64,000 bases of DNA. Source: Paracidovorax wautersii (lineage in GTDB: Bacteria > Pseudomonadota > Gammaproteobacteria > Burkholderiales > Burkholderiaceae_C). Position 1 is the first letter of the stretch; each line of letters starts with the position of its first letter. The notes beneath the pieces were generated by a model. That model was not told where the DNA came from. It did not search any database and saw nothing but the letters and a program-made list of their open reading frames with translations. The stretch spans positions 3,804,001-3,868,000 of the forward strand of contig NZ_JAVIZX010000001.1 in assembly GCF_031453675.1 (NCBI RefSeq), in the 5' to 3' direction. Shown piece by piece: positions 10,928 through 19,469 of this stretch. Both the position numbers and the translations under genes were made by a program.

Positions 10928-11935
10928 TCAGCCGGCCGCGGGCCCCTGCGCTGTGCGACGCGTCCGGTACAGCTCCAGCCACAGCGCGATGCGTGCCTTC
11001 ACCGGGCTCAGTCCCTGCGCATCGACAGGCAGGGCATCCGTCGGCCTGGCAAGCACGCGGCCCAAGGTGCAGCGCGTCGTCACCCGCACGGCCACGCCCG
11101 CGGCCTGCGCGCGCAGCAAGGCAGCCTCCAGCGCGTGGTGCAGCGTGCCGTTGCCCGTGGCCGCCACCACCAGACCCGCCACGCCGTCGGCCACCAGCAG
11201 ATCCACCACACGGCCATCGGCGCCGGAATGGTTCATGACGATCTCGACGCGCGGCCAGACAGGCAAAGCGGAAGGCGCCGCGGTCCCTTCAGAGGAGCCA
11301 CCCGTGACGCCCGGGCCCAGGGCGGCGTTCACCGGCCAGGCGTGCGCCATGCGCACCCGCCCCTCCTCCACCCAGCCGAGCGGCCCCTGCTCTCCCGAGT
11401 CGAACGCATCGATGCGATAGGGATGCACCTTGCGCACCGAAAGCGCGCCGTGCACGGCGCCGGCCGCCACCACCACCACGCCACGGGCGCCGGGCATGGC
11501 GGCCACGGCCACCGCATCCAGCAGGTTCTGCGGGCCGTCCGGCACGAGGGCCGTCGCCGGCCGCATGGCGCAGGTCAGCACCACGGGCTTGCGCGCATCC
11601 AGCAGCGCATGCAGGAACCAGGCGGTCTCTTCGATCGTGTCGGTGCCGTGCGTGATGACCAGACCCGCAACGGCCGGATCGGCCAGATGGTGCGCGCAAC
11701 GGGCGGCCAGCGTCAGCAGCACGTCGAACGGCATGTCCTTGCTGTCCACCTGCGCCACCTGTTCGGACACCAGCGCGCCACCCGCCAGCGCCGCCAGGAC
11801 GGGGACGGCATCCAGCAACTGCTGCACACCGACCTGCGCCGCGGTGTAGCCGATGTTGTCGCCCGCATTCGCCGCCGTGCCGGCGATGGTCCCGCCGGTG
11901 CCCAGCACCACAATTTTTCCTGCGCCCACTTGCAT
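10928..11935 (-). CDS. Asparaginase
   Basis: Hydrolyses L-asparagine to aspartate and ammonia. The 335-residue protein has both catalytic motifs of the bacterial asparaginase family: the Thr-containing VVLGTGGTIAGTA at the N-terminus and LVITHGTDTIEETA near residue 95. No signal peptide precedes the first motif, so a cytoplasmic location is expected even though the spacing resembles the periplasmic type II enzymes. It is divergent from lexA with an 84-bp gap that carries two LexA-like operators, so DNA damage might also affect this gene; that is inference. Confidence 0.9.
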   Translation of the reverse strand: MQVGAGKIVVLGTGGTIAGTAANAGDNIGYTAAQVGVQQLLDAVPVLAALAGGALVSEQVAQVDSKDMPFDVLLTLAARCAHHLADPAVAGLVITHGTDTIEETAWFLHALLDARKPVVLTCAMRPATALVPDGPQNLLDAVAVAAMPGARGVVVVAAGAVHGALSVRKVHPYRIDAFDSGEQGPLGWVEEGRVRMAHAWPVNAALGPGVTGGSSEGTAAPSALPVWPRVEIVMNHSGADGRVVDLLVADGVAGLVVAATGNGTLHHALEAALLRAQAAGVAVRVTTRCTLGRVLARPTDALPVDAQGLSPVKARIALWLELYRTRRTAQGPAAG

Positions 11936-11946
11936 CCCTTAAAAAA

Positions 11947-11962
11947 CTGGTAAAAAATACAG
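11947..11962. promoter_or_regulatory. LexA operator-like site 1 (SOS box)
   Basis: CTGG-TAAAAAAT-ACAG fits the CTGT-N8-ACAG LexA consensus with one mismatch and an AT-rich centre. It is 58 nt upstream of the lexA start and 12 nt from the asparaginase start codon. Confidence 0.7.
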
Positions 11963-11965
11963 GTA

Positions 11966-11981
11966 CTGGATTAAAAAACAG
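11966..11981. promoter_or_regulatory. LexA operator-like site 2 (SOS box)
   Basis: CTGG-ATTAAAAA-ACAG is the same one-mismatch form as site 1, with centres 19 bp apart, about two helical turns. Paired boxes in front of lexA fit autoregulation. Confidence 0.7.
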
Positions 11982-12019
11982 TCCAGCCAGCCCACTCTTT
12001 GAACGCACTGGAACACCCC

Positions 12020-12694
12020 ATGCTCGACAGTCCCAAGCTCACGGCCCGCCAGCAGCAGATTCTGGACCTGATCCAGACCGCCATCGCCCGCACCGGCGCG
12101 CCGCCCACCCGGGCCGAGATCGCCGCAGAGCTGGGCTTCAAGTCGGCCAACGCGGCCGAAGAGCATCTGCAGGCCCTTGCCCGCAAGGGCGTCATCGAGC
12201 TGGTCAGCGGCACCTCCCGGGGCATCCGGTTGCGCAGCGATACGGTTCGCTCCATCAACGCCGCCCGCGGCACCCAGTTCCATCTGCCCATTCCCGGCCT
12301 GTCGCAGCTCGTGCTGCCCTTGGTCGGCCGCGTGGCGGCAGGGTCTCCGATTCTCGCCCAGGAACATGTGGACCAGAGCTACACCATCGAGGGCAGCCTG
12401 TTCCAGCACAAGCCCGACTACCTGCTCAAGGTGCGCGGCATGTCCATGCGCGACGCCGGCATCATGGACGGCGATCTGCTGGCCGTGCAGTCCACACGCG
12501 ACGCGCGCAACGGCCAGATCATCGTGGCCCGCCTGGGCGACGACGTGACGGTCAAGCGCCTGCGCCGCACGGCCAGCGCCATCGAGCTGCTGCCCGAGAA
12601 CCCCGACTACCCCGTGATCACCGTCCACCCGGGCGAACCGTTCGAGATCGAAGGCCTGGCGGTCGGCCTGATCCGCAACACCATGCTCATGTAG
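12020..12694 (+). CDS. lexA: LexA repressor
   Basis: Repressor of the SOS response, inactivated by RecA-stimulated self-cleavage. The 224-residue product has an N-terminal winged helix ([19 protein letters not shown], then [23 protein letters not shown]) and a C-terminal peptidase-like domain. The Ala-Gly cleavage site lies in [13 protein letters not shown], the nucleophilic Ser in [15 protein letters not shown], and the general-base Lys in [10 protein letters not shown]. The ATG at 12020 is chosen because homologues start MLDSPKLT; an upstream ATG at 11999 adds seven residues. Two LexA boxes just upstream point to autorepression. Confidence 0.96.
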   Translation: MLDSPKLTARQQQILDLIQTAIARTGAPPTRAEIAAELGFKSANAAEEHLQALARKGVIELVSGTSRGIRLRSDTVRSINAARGTQFHLPIPGLSQLVLPLVGRVAAGSPILAQEHVDQSYTIEGSLFQHKPDYLLKVRGMSMRDAGIMDGDLLAVQSTRDARNGQIIVARLGDDVTVKRLRRTASAIELLPENPDYPVITVHPGEPFEIEGLAVGLIRNTMLM

Positions 12695-12938
12695 GCGTCC
12701 CCGCAGCGCGCCGTAGGTGGCGGGCGTCTGGTCGGGTGGAGGCCGAGTGCGGTAACCGTACTCAGTTCCCACCGGTCAACCCTGCGGCATCGCGCTGTTC
12801 GCAAATCCTGCCTGTGTTCAATCCTCCTGGCTGAAGCAAGTGGGCCATCGAGAGAAATCTCCCTGGGCGGTACGAACCCGGGGCGGTGGAACTCGCTCGT
12901 CCGCATGCCCAGGCATCAGCAACCGCTGGAGTTTTCAC

Positions 12939-13364
12939 ATGGCAATGGCCTTGCTCACCATCTCTTCCCTCTCTCAACCTGTGCGCGCCCTGGGCCGCTG
13001 GTTCAGCCGCAATCTGCCGAATGCCGGCAGCCAGGCGAAGCGCACCTCTCCCCCGGCTGCCAGCGCACTGCGGCCTGCCACGGCGCAGCACGGTCCGGGG
13101 GTTCACCGGCCAGGTCTGTGGATGGCGTTGCCCGGCTCATGCGTCGCTACCGACGGACGCTCCCGCGCTGCCGCCAATGCCGAACGCTTCGGTACGCCGG
13201 CGCCCATTGCCACGCTGCGGCCCGCCGCGTCCCCACGCCGTACGGTGCGCGTGGTACGGCACACGAACGCCGGCGATCCCAGCCGGCTCATGATCTCAGG
13301 CCGCATGGCCGACGTCTGCGCTGAACTGGACCGGCTCGTCGCGCGCGAAGCGGCCCAGCGGTAA
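12939..13364 (+). CDS. Conserved hypothetical protein with a C-terminal SGRMADVCAELDRL motif
   Basis: I do not recognise a named family. The 141-residue protein starts MAMALLTISSLSQPVRALG, has a long low-complexity Pro/Ala/Arg middle, and ends with a compact motif (VVRHTNAGDPSRLMISGRMADVCAELDRLV) of a kind I have seen at the ends of short betaproteobacterial proteins. The ATG at 12939 has GGAG seven bases upstream, and third-position GC is high through the C-terminal half. It is downstream of lexA in the same direction with a 244-bp gap. No SOS box was seen in front of it. Confidence 0.6.
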   Translation: MAMALLTISSLSQPVRALGRWFSRNLPNAGSQAKRTSPPAASALRPATAQHGPGVHRPGLWMALPGSCVATDGRSRAAANAERFGTPAPIATLRPAASPRRTVRVVRHTNAGDPSRLMISGRMADVCAELDRLVAREAAQR

Positions 13365-13905
13365 GCCACCGCCTCCACCCGCGCTGCCCGCTGCGCGTCG
13401 CTGGCTGGCTGGTTGCTGGTCGGTCGAAGCGGAAGTCGGGCCACCGGGCCGCTCTGCAGCCCTGCAGTCCGCAGTGAAGCGGCCCCGCAAGCAGCATGCC
13501 GGCCCCCCATCGCCCCGACGCGATGCCGAGCGCACGGACGCCAACAGCCGATCAGGCCTGCATCCGGTCCAGCGTGACGGGGCTCTTCCAGAACGGCTTC
13601 ACGGTGAAGCCACCGCCCGCATACCAGCCTCGCTCCCAGCCACGGTCCGCTTCTGGCGCTGGCTCTGGCTCTGTGCTAGCCCCAACGGAGAGCCGCATCG
13701 GCCTTCGCCTGTGACTTCGCTGCGCGGTCTCATCGCTTTGCTGCTTTGCTTTGCTGCTCCGTCGTTGTGCCGTGGTCAGCCTCCACCGCCTGAGTCACTT
13801 TGCCCCATTGAGCGGTCGCAATAAATATTCATAATCGATGCATGTTTAAGCGGCGCGATAGACATCTTTGAAGCAGCGTCAAAGCCCAGACCACGAAAGA
13901 CCGGT
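13365..13905. other. Intergenic region before the alternative oxidase gene
   Basis: Apart from the small minus-strand ORF at 13552-13698 no supported gene is seen. The last 100 bp are AT-rich for this genome. ATTCAT-AATCG-ATGCAT at 13827-13843 is an imperfect inverted repeat about 65 bp upstream of the oxidase start and could be an operator. In Vibrio fischeri the oxidase is controlled by the NO sensor NsrR, but this site is not a clear NsrR match. Confidence 0.3.
13552..13698 (-). CDS. Possible small protein (48 aa) or remnant of a gene's 3' end
   Basis: Inside an otherwise empty 541-bp gap, the minus strand encodes MRLSVGASTEPEPAPEADRG and ends GWYAGGGFTVKPFWKSPVTL plus DRMQA. The last 35 codons have strongly biased G/C third positions like neighbouring genes, and the peptide is aromatic-rich and protein-like. 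The ATG at 13698 has a weak GAAGG before it; the frame is open upstream to about 13795 with poorer codon use. It could be a genuine small gene or the 3' remnant of a decayed one. Confidence 0.35.
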   Translation of the reverse strand: MRLSVGASTEPEPAPEADRGWERGWYAGGGFTVKPFWKSPVTLDRMQA

Positions 13906-14559
13906 ATGACCGACTCCACCTCTCCCCGCCCTCTTGAAATCCACCACCCTGTCTCTGGCCTCTCGGACCGGATCGCCCGGGGCACCACCTTGGCCCTTCG
14001 CTTTTTGGCGGACACCTTCTTCGCCAAGCGCTACGGCAACCGCGCCATCGTGCTCGAGACCGTTGCGGCGGTGCCCGGCATGGTGGGAGGCATGCTGGTC
14101 CATCTGCGCTGCCTGCGCTGGATGATCGACGACCACGGATGGATCCGCACCTTGCTCGACGAGGCGGAGAACGAGCGCATGCACCTGATGGTGTTTTTGG
14201 AGATCGCCAAGCCCAACTTGTTCGAGCGGTTCGTGATTCTGACGGTGCAGGCCCTCTTCTTCGTCTTCTTCTTCGCGCTCTACCTGTTCTCCTCCCGCAC
14301 GGCGCACCGTCTGGTGGGCTATTTCGAAGAAGAAGCGGTCGTCAGCTACACGCGCTACCTGGCTGAAATCGACGCAGGGCGGGTGGAGAACATCGCGGCG
14401 CCGCAACTCGCCATCGACTACTGGCATCTGCCCGCCCAGGCCCGCCTGCGTGACGTCGTTCTGGCGGTGCGCCTGGACGAGGCGGGCCACCGCGATGTCA
14501 ACCATGGGTTCGCCGATGTCCTCGCCCGCGGTGACAAGCTCGGGTCGGTCGCGCACTGA
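13906..14559 (+). CDS. aox: Alternative oxidase (cyanide-insensitive ubiquinol oxidase)
   Basis: Di-iron ubiquinol oxidase that reduces oxygen to water at the inner membrane without pumping protons. The 217-residue protein carries all six iron ligands in family context: Glu in IVLETVAAVPGMVGG, Glu and His in AENERMHLMVFL, Glu in GYFEEEAVVSYTRYL, and Glu and His in RLDEAGHRDVNHGFAD. The hydrophobic FVILTVQALFFVFFFALYLF forms the membrane-associated helix. The gene is monocistronic-looking, with hrpA convergent downstream. Alternative oxidase is sporadic in bacteria and in some is induced by nitric oxide. The assignment is firm; the physiological role here is inferred. Confidence 0.93.
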   Translation: MTDSTSPRPLEIHHPVSGLSDRIARGTTLALRFLADTFFAKRYGNRAIVLETVAAVPGMVGGMLVHLRCLRWMIDDHGWIRTLLDEAENERMHLMVFLEIAKPNLFERFVILTVQALFFVFFFALYLFSSRTAHRLVGYFEEEAVVSYTRYLAEIDAGRVENIAAPQLAIDYWHLPAQARLRDVVLAVRLDEAGHRDVNHGFADVLARGDKLGSVAH

Positions 14560-14702
14560 GACGGACCACGGCCACCGCCCGCAGCGCGGCACGGTGTCTG
14601 GCGGCCATCGCCGGGCGCACGCCGCAGGAGTGACGGCGCCGGGTGCGCGCCGGCAGAGGCGCCCCTTTCAAGCGAGCCCGTCCGCCCCGGTTGCGCCGCC
14701 GC

Positions 14703-17700
14703 TCAGCTGTTGAGCTGCGCCCACAGCTTGTCCAGCCGCTTCACGCTCACGGGCTGCGGCGTCCGCAGCTCCTGGGCGAAGAAGCTCACGCGCAGTTCCT
14801 CCAGCAGCCAGCGCAGCTCTTGCATGCGCACATCGACCGCGCCTTTGCGCTCTGCCACCAGGCGCCAGTAGCGCTGCTCCTGCGGGCGCAGTTCGGCCAG
14901 CTTGGCCGCATCGCGGGCCGGGTCTGCGCGGTATTTGTCCAGGCGCAGGGTGATGGCCTTGAGGTAGCGCGGAAAGTGCGCCAGCTGGGCCCACGGCGCC
15001 GCGGCGATGAATGTCTTGGGCATCAGCCGCTGCAGTTGCTGCTGCGCGTCCTGCGTGGCGTCGGGCGCATTCTTGGTGTCCTTGATCTTGCGCACGGCGG
15101 CGGCGTACTCTACCAGGATGGTGCCCGCCAGGCGGGCGACCTCGTTGGCGATCAGCGTCAGCCGGCCCCGGCCCTCGTCCACCCGGCGCTTGAAGTCGGC
15201 CTCGTTGGTGGGCAAGGGGTCTTGCAGGAAGGCGCGGTCCAGCGCCACGTCGATGATCTGGGCGCGCAGTTCTTCCTGCGTGCCCAGCGGCATGTAGGCC
15301 ACGGCCATCTTCTGCAGATCTGGGATGTTCTTTTCCAGGTACTTGAGCGCATCCTTGATCTGCAGCGCGAAGAGACGCCGCAGCCCGGCACGGTGCTTGG
15401 CCGCGGCCACCTCGGGCTCGTCGAACACCTCGATGGTCACGGCGTCGCCGCCGTCGATGAGCGCCGGAAAGCCGATCAACGTCTGGCCGGCCTTGCGGAT
15501 CTCCATCAGCTCGGGCAGTTCGCCGAAGGTCCACGCGGTGTAGCGCGCGTCGGCCCTTTGCGCGACCTTTTCCGCGGGCGCCGCCGTGCGGGCGGCCCCC
15601 GCAGGCGAAGCGCCGGCGGGCTTGCCTGACGCTATGCTTTTAGTAGCTTCATGCGCTTTTCCACCCTCAGATTCACGGTCTTTCGTATCTGAATTGCCCT
15701 GTACACCAGCGCCTCCAGCTATCTTTAATGAAGCAAGCGCCTGGAACGCGCCGCGCGCCTTGGCGCCCCACTCGGCCTTCAGGGCCCCCAGGTTGCGGCC
15801 ATGGCCCAGCTGGCGACCGTGCTCGTCCACCACGCGGAAGTTCATGAACAGGTGCGGGCTCAGCATGTCGAGCTTGAAGTCCGCCCGCTTCACGTCGAGC
15901 GAGGTTTCATCGCGCACCTGCTTGAGCAGCGCGTCCACCAGGCTGCCGTGGCCGAAGCGCTCGGGCGCGTTGAACAGCTCCGCGATGCGCGCCGCGCTCT
16001 CGGGCAGCGGCACGAAGCGGCTGCGCGGGCGCTGCGGCAGGCTTTTCAGCAGCGCCTGGACCTTGGCTTGCAGCATGCCGGGCACCAGCCACTCGCAGCG
16101 CTCTTCGCTGACCTGGTTGAGCACGAACAGCGGCACGGTCACGGTGATGCCGTCGCGCGCATCGCCGGGCTCGTGCAAATAGCTGGCGGCGCAGTCCACG
16201 CCACCCAGGCGCACGGTCTTGGGGAAGGCGTTGCCGGTGATGCCGGCCGCCTCGTGGCGCATGAGCTCTTCGCGCGTGAGCTTGAGCAGGTCGGGGTTAC
16301 CGCCCGCCGCATCGCGGTACCAGGCCTCGAAGCCCGCGCCCGTGCACACATCCGCCGGCAGCTGTTGGTCGTAGAAGGCGTAGATGAGTTCGTCGTCCAC
16401 CAGCACGTCCTGGCGGCGCGACTTGTGCTCCAGCTCTTCCACCTTGGCGATGAGCTTATGGTTGGCGGCCAGAAAAGGCAGCCGGGTCTCCCACTGCCCG
16501 TTCACCAGCGCTTCGCGGATGAAGATGTCGCGCGCGGCGTACGGGTCGATCTTGCCGAAATTCACCCGCCGGTTGTTGTAGATGACGATGCCGTACAGCG
16601 TGGCACGCTCCAGCGCCGAGACCTGCGCGGCCTTCTTCTCCCAGTGCGGGTCCAGCATCTGCTTCTTCAGCAGGTGGCCGCCGATCTGCTCGATCCACTG
16701 CGGCTCGATGGCGGCGATGCCGCGGCCGAACAGGCGCGTGGTCTCTACCAGCTCGGCCGCCACGATCCAGCGCCCGGGCTTTTTGTTCAGGTGCGCGCCC
16801 GGGTGCTTGTAGAACTTGATGCCGCGCGCGCCCAGGTACCAGTCTTCCTCGTCGCTCTTCACGCCGATGTTGCCCAGCAGGCCGGCCAGCATGGACAGGT
16901 GGATCTGCTCGTAGCTCGCGGGATTCGTGTTGAGCTTCCAGCGGTGTTCCGTCACCACGGTCAGCAATTGCGTGTGGATGTCGCGCCATTCGCGCAGCCG
17001 GCGGATGCTGATGAAGTTCTGCCGCAGCAGCGACTCGTACTGCCGGTTGCTGAGCTTGTGCGTGGGTTGCTGAGCCGCTGTGACTGCGGCCGTGTCCGCC
17101 GGTTCATGCGCGGCCGTCAACCGCTGCGCCACGGGCAGGCTGGCCTGCGCGCGCGTACCCTGCTTCGCGGCCTTGATGGCGGCGTCTTTCTGCGCGCGGG
17201 CCGAAGGCAGCGTGGGCACCCCGCCGCGCGCCTCGTTGATCCACTTCCACAGCTTCAGGTAGCCGCTGAATTCGCTCTTCTCGTCGTCGAACTTGGCATG
17301 CGCCTGGTCCGCCTGCTGCTGCGCCTCCAGGGGCCGGTCGCGCACGTCCTGCACGCTCAAGGCGCTGGCGATCACCAGCACCTCGTCCAGCGCCTGGCGG
17401 TCGCGCGCTTCCAGAATCATGCGGCCCACGCGCGGGTCCAGCGGCAGGCGCGACAGCTCCACGCCCATGGGCGTGAGCTCGTTGGCGTCGTCCACCGCGC
17501 CCAGTTCGCCCAGCAATTGGTAGCCGTCGGCAATCGCGCGGCCCGACGGCGCCTCGATGAAGGGGAACTGCGACACGTCGCCCAGGTGCAGCGACTTCAT
17601 GCGCAGGATGACGCCGGCCAGCGACGAGCGCAGGATTTCCGGGTCGGTGAAGCGCGGCCGGCTGTTGAAGCCCGCCTCGTCGTACAGGCGGATGCAGATG

Positions 17701-18836
17701 CCGTTCGCCACGCGGCCGCAGCGGCCGGCGCGCTGGTTGGCCGCGGCCTGGCTCACGGGCTCGACCAGGAGCTGCTCCACCTTGCTTCTGAAGCTGTAGC
17801 GCTTGACGCGCGCGGTGCCGGCATCGATGACGTATCGCACGCCCGGCACCGTGAGCGACGTCTCGGCCACGTTCGTGGCCAGCACGATGCGCCGGCCCGT
17901 GTGGCCGTCGAAGATGCGGTCCTGCTCGGCCTGCGACAGGCGCGCGAACAGCGGCAGCACCTCGGCATTGCGCATCACGGGCTGGTGCGCCAGGTGCTTG
18001 CGCAGGTGGTCGGCTGCCTCGCGGATCTCGCGCTCGCCGGGCAGGAAGACCAGGATGTCTCCGCTGGCGTTGCCCGCCCAGAGTTCGTCCACCCCGTCGG
18101 CAATGGCCTCGTTCAGCCCGTAGTCGCGCGAATCCTCGAACGGGCGGTAGCGCTGCTCGACCGGGAAGGTGCGGCCCGACACGTAGATGATGGGCGCGGG
18201 ACCTTTGGTGGACTCGAAGTGCTTGGCAAAACGGTCTGCATCGATGGTGGCCGAGGTGACGACCACCTTCAGATCGGGCCGGCGCGGCAGGATCTGGCGC
18301 AGGTAGCCCAGCAGGAAGTCGATGTTCAGGCTGCGCTCGTGCGCCTCGTCGATGATGATGGTGTCGTAAGCCTTCAGCAGCGGGTCGGTCTGCGTCTCGG
18401 CCAGCAGGATGCCGTCCGTCATCAGCTTGACCGAGGCATCGCGCGACAGGCGGTCCTGGAAGCGCACCTTGAAGCCGACCACGTCGCCCAGCGGCGTTTT
18501 CAGTTCTTCGGCGATGCGCTTGGCCACGCTGCTGGCGGCAATCCGGCGCGGCTGCGTGTGGCCGATGAGCTGGCCCTTGGTGCCCGGTTTGGCGTTGCAC
18601 TTGCCCCGCCCCAGCGCCAGCGCGATCTTGGGCAGCTGCGTGGTCTTGCCGGAGCCCGTTTCGCCGCAGACGATGATCACCTGGTGCTGCTGCATCGCAG
18701 CCATGATTTCGTCACGCTTGCCCGATACGGGCAGCGACTCGGGGAACTCGATACGCAAGGGGGCGGTGGTGGCGCGCTGCGGTGCGCCGGAAGGCGCGGA
18801 AGAGGATGGCACGGATTCGGTCATGAAGGACGGCAT
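14703..18836 (-). CDS. hrpA: ATP-dependent RNA helicase HrpA
   Basis: Large DEAH-box RNA helicase; in E. coli HrpA helps resolve stalled ribosomes and processes some mRNAs. The 1377-residue protein has the P-loop CGETGSGKTTQLPKIAL near residue 60, DEAH in TIIIDEAHERSLNIDFLLG, SAT motif VVVTSATIDADRFAKHF, and motif VI NQRAGRCGRVANGICIRLY. The helicase core is followed by HA2/OB domains and a long HrpA-specific C-terminal domain. A Lys/Gly/Ala-rich linker around residues 1033-1076 has two inverted copies of the dispersed repeat. Length is normal for the family. Confidence 0.96.
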   Translation of the reverse strand: MPSFMTESVPSSSAPSGAPQRATTAPLRIEFPESLPVSGKRDEIMAAMQQHQVIIVCGETGSGKTTQLPKIALALGRGKCNAKPGTKGQLIGHTQPRRIAASSVAKRIAEELKTPLGDVVGFKVRFQDRLSRDASVKLMTDGILLAETQTDPLLKAYDTIIIDEAHERSLNIDFLLGYLRQILPRRPDLKVVVTSATIDADRFAKHFESTKGPAPIIYVSGRTFPVEQRYRPFEDSRDYGLNEAIADGVDELWAGNASGDILVFLPGEREIREAADHLRKHLAHQPVMRNAEVLPLFARLSQAEQDRIFDGHTGRRIVLATNVAETSLTVPGVRYVIDAGTARVKRYSFRSKVEQLLVEPVSQAAANQRAGRCGRVANGICIRLYDEAGFNSRPRFTDPEILRSSLAGVILRMKSLHLGDVSQFPFIEAPSGRAIADGYQLLGELGAVDDANELTPMGVELSRLPLDPRVGRMILEARDRQALDEVLVIASALSVQDVRDRPLEAQQQADQAHAKFDDEKSEFSGYLKLWKWINEARGGVPTLPSARAQKDAAIKAAKQGTRAQASLPVAQRLTAAHEPADTAAVTAAQQPTHKLSNRQYESLLRQNFISIRRLREWRDIHTQLLTVVTEHRWKLNTNPASYEQIHLSMLAGLLGNIGVKSDEEDWYLGARGIKFYKHPGAHLNKKPGRWIVAAELVETTRLFGRGIAAIEPQWIEQIGGHLLKKQMLDPHWEKKAAQVSALERATLYGIVIYNNRRVNFGKIDPYAARDIFIREALVNGQWETRLPFLAANHKLIAKVEELEHKSRRQDVLVDDELIYAFYDQQLPADVCTGAGFEAWYRDAAGGNPDLLKLTREELMRHEAAGITGNAFPKTVRLGGVDCAASYLHEPGDARDGITVTVPLFVLNQVSEERCEWLVPGMLQAKVQALLKSLPQRPRSRFVPLPESAARIAELFNAPERFGHGSLVDALLKQVRDETSLDVKRADFKLDMLSPHLFMNFRVVDEHGRQLGHGRNLGALKAEWGAKARGAFQALASLKIAGGAGVQGNSDTKDRESEGGKAHEATKSIASGKPAGASPAGAARTAAPAEKVAQRADARYTAWTFGELPELMEIRKAGQTLIGFPALIDGGDAVTIEVFDEPEVAAAKHRAGLRRLFALQIKDALKYLEKNIPDLQKMAVAYMPLGTQEELRAQIIDVALDRAFLQDPLPTNEADFKRRVDEGRGRLTLIANEVARLAGTILVEYAAAVRKIKDTKNAPDATQDAQQQLQRLMPKTFIAAAPWAQLAHFPRYLKAITLRLDKYRADPARDAAKLAELRPQEQRYWRLVAERKGAVDVRMQELRWLLEELRVSFFAQELRTPQPVSVKRLDKLWAQLNS
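15631..15680 (+). repeat. Dispersed repeat copy inside hrpA linker (antisense)
   Basis: The plus strand reads GCTATGCTTTTAGTAGCTTC, then ATGCGCTTTTCCACCCTCAG and ATTCACGG. It is read antisense within hrpA, in the poorly conserved linker, and faces the second copy at 15690 in inverted orientation. Confidence 0.5.
15690..15735 (-). repeat. Dispersed repeat copy inside hrpA linker (sense)
   Basis: The minus strand reads TTCATTAAAGATAGCTGGAG, then GCGCTGGTGTACAGGGCAAT. It is translated as SLKIAGGAGVQGNS. With the copy at 15631 it forms an inverted pair spanning about 105 bp of the linker coding region. Confidence 0.45.
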
Positions 18837-19469
18837 TATCCAAGTCCGCCTACCCCGGCGTGCGCGCGGCCGCAGTTGTCACGCCGGCCATCGGACTTTA
18901 GGGCCGCAAGCGCATGCACCCGTTTGCGGATCTGCAGACCTAGAGCTTCTACCAACACACTCCTTCAAAAATAAAAATAGACTCTATCCGTTAGCCACAT
19001 TAACGATGCGCCGACGAAATCAATTGTCATGATACAGCGGGCGCGCAAGCCCAGCGCAGCGTGGCACAAAGGAGCCAGGATGACAGCTTCAGCGACTCCG
19101 CAGGCATCACGAAGACGGCGCCCTACGCGCCTGACGGCACCGCCCCCTTCGGCGGGGACACCGCACGCAGGCCGATGTCGGCGCTCAGACGGCGCCATGC
19201 GGATGCGTGACGCCTGATCGGACCCCGGGCGAGCCACGCCGGCGACACCTGAGCCGCGGCGCCCATCCAGTCCGCGCAAGGGCCCCACAAGGCCCCATCA
19301 GGCGCGGGTGAACACACCGACCACCACCTCAAACCGGGCACAGCCCACGGTTTGCGCCCCACCTACGGAAGGGCCGGCCCTCCGGCCGCCCCAAGCCGTG
19401 ACCTGCAGCGCCGGCGCCGTCGCGCACGGCATGGACGACTGTTTGCCCCCAGATCGCAAGGAGACTCCC
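18837..19469. other. 633-bp intergenic region between hrpA and the porin gene
   Basis: An AT-rich island lies at about 18951-19030 (CTTCAAAAATAAAAATAGAC), the likeliest place for the porin promoter, which would give a long leader. Around 19082-19209 one plus-strand frame with no start codon has strongly coding-like codon use (FSDSAGITKTAPYAPDGTAP), suggesting a gene remnant; an overlapping 45-codon ORF from ATG 19080 has a good AAAGGAG site but a poor, Arg-rich peptide. No RNA gene was recognised. Confidence 0.35.

Noticed and set aside
11999-12019. Upstream ATG as lexA start
   Set aside because: It would add seven residues not found in homologues; ATG 12020 gives the standard MLDSPKLT start.
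13474-13824. 116-codon plus-strand ORF before the oxidase
   Set aside because: Low-complexity Pro/Arg peptide without ribosome site; the minus strand is the more coding-like in this gap.
13827-13843. NsrR or FNR site before the alternative oxidase
   Set aside because: The inverted repeat ATTCAT-N5-ATGCAT is imperfect and fits neither consensus well enough to name a regulator.
15801-18974. Open frame of over 1000 codons on the plus strand opposite hrpA
   Set aside because: It is the antisense shadow of hrpA in a high-GC genome. The translation is His/Val/Arg/Gln-rich with no domain, and the minus-strand gene has full helicase motifs.
18965-19288. 107-codon minus-strand ORF in the gap after hrpA
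   Set aside because: Poor codon use, Arg/Gly-rich peptide and no ribosome site; no family recognised.
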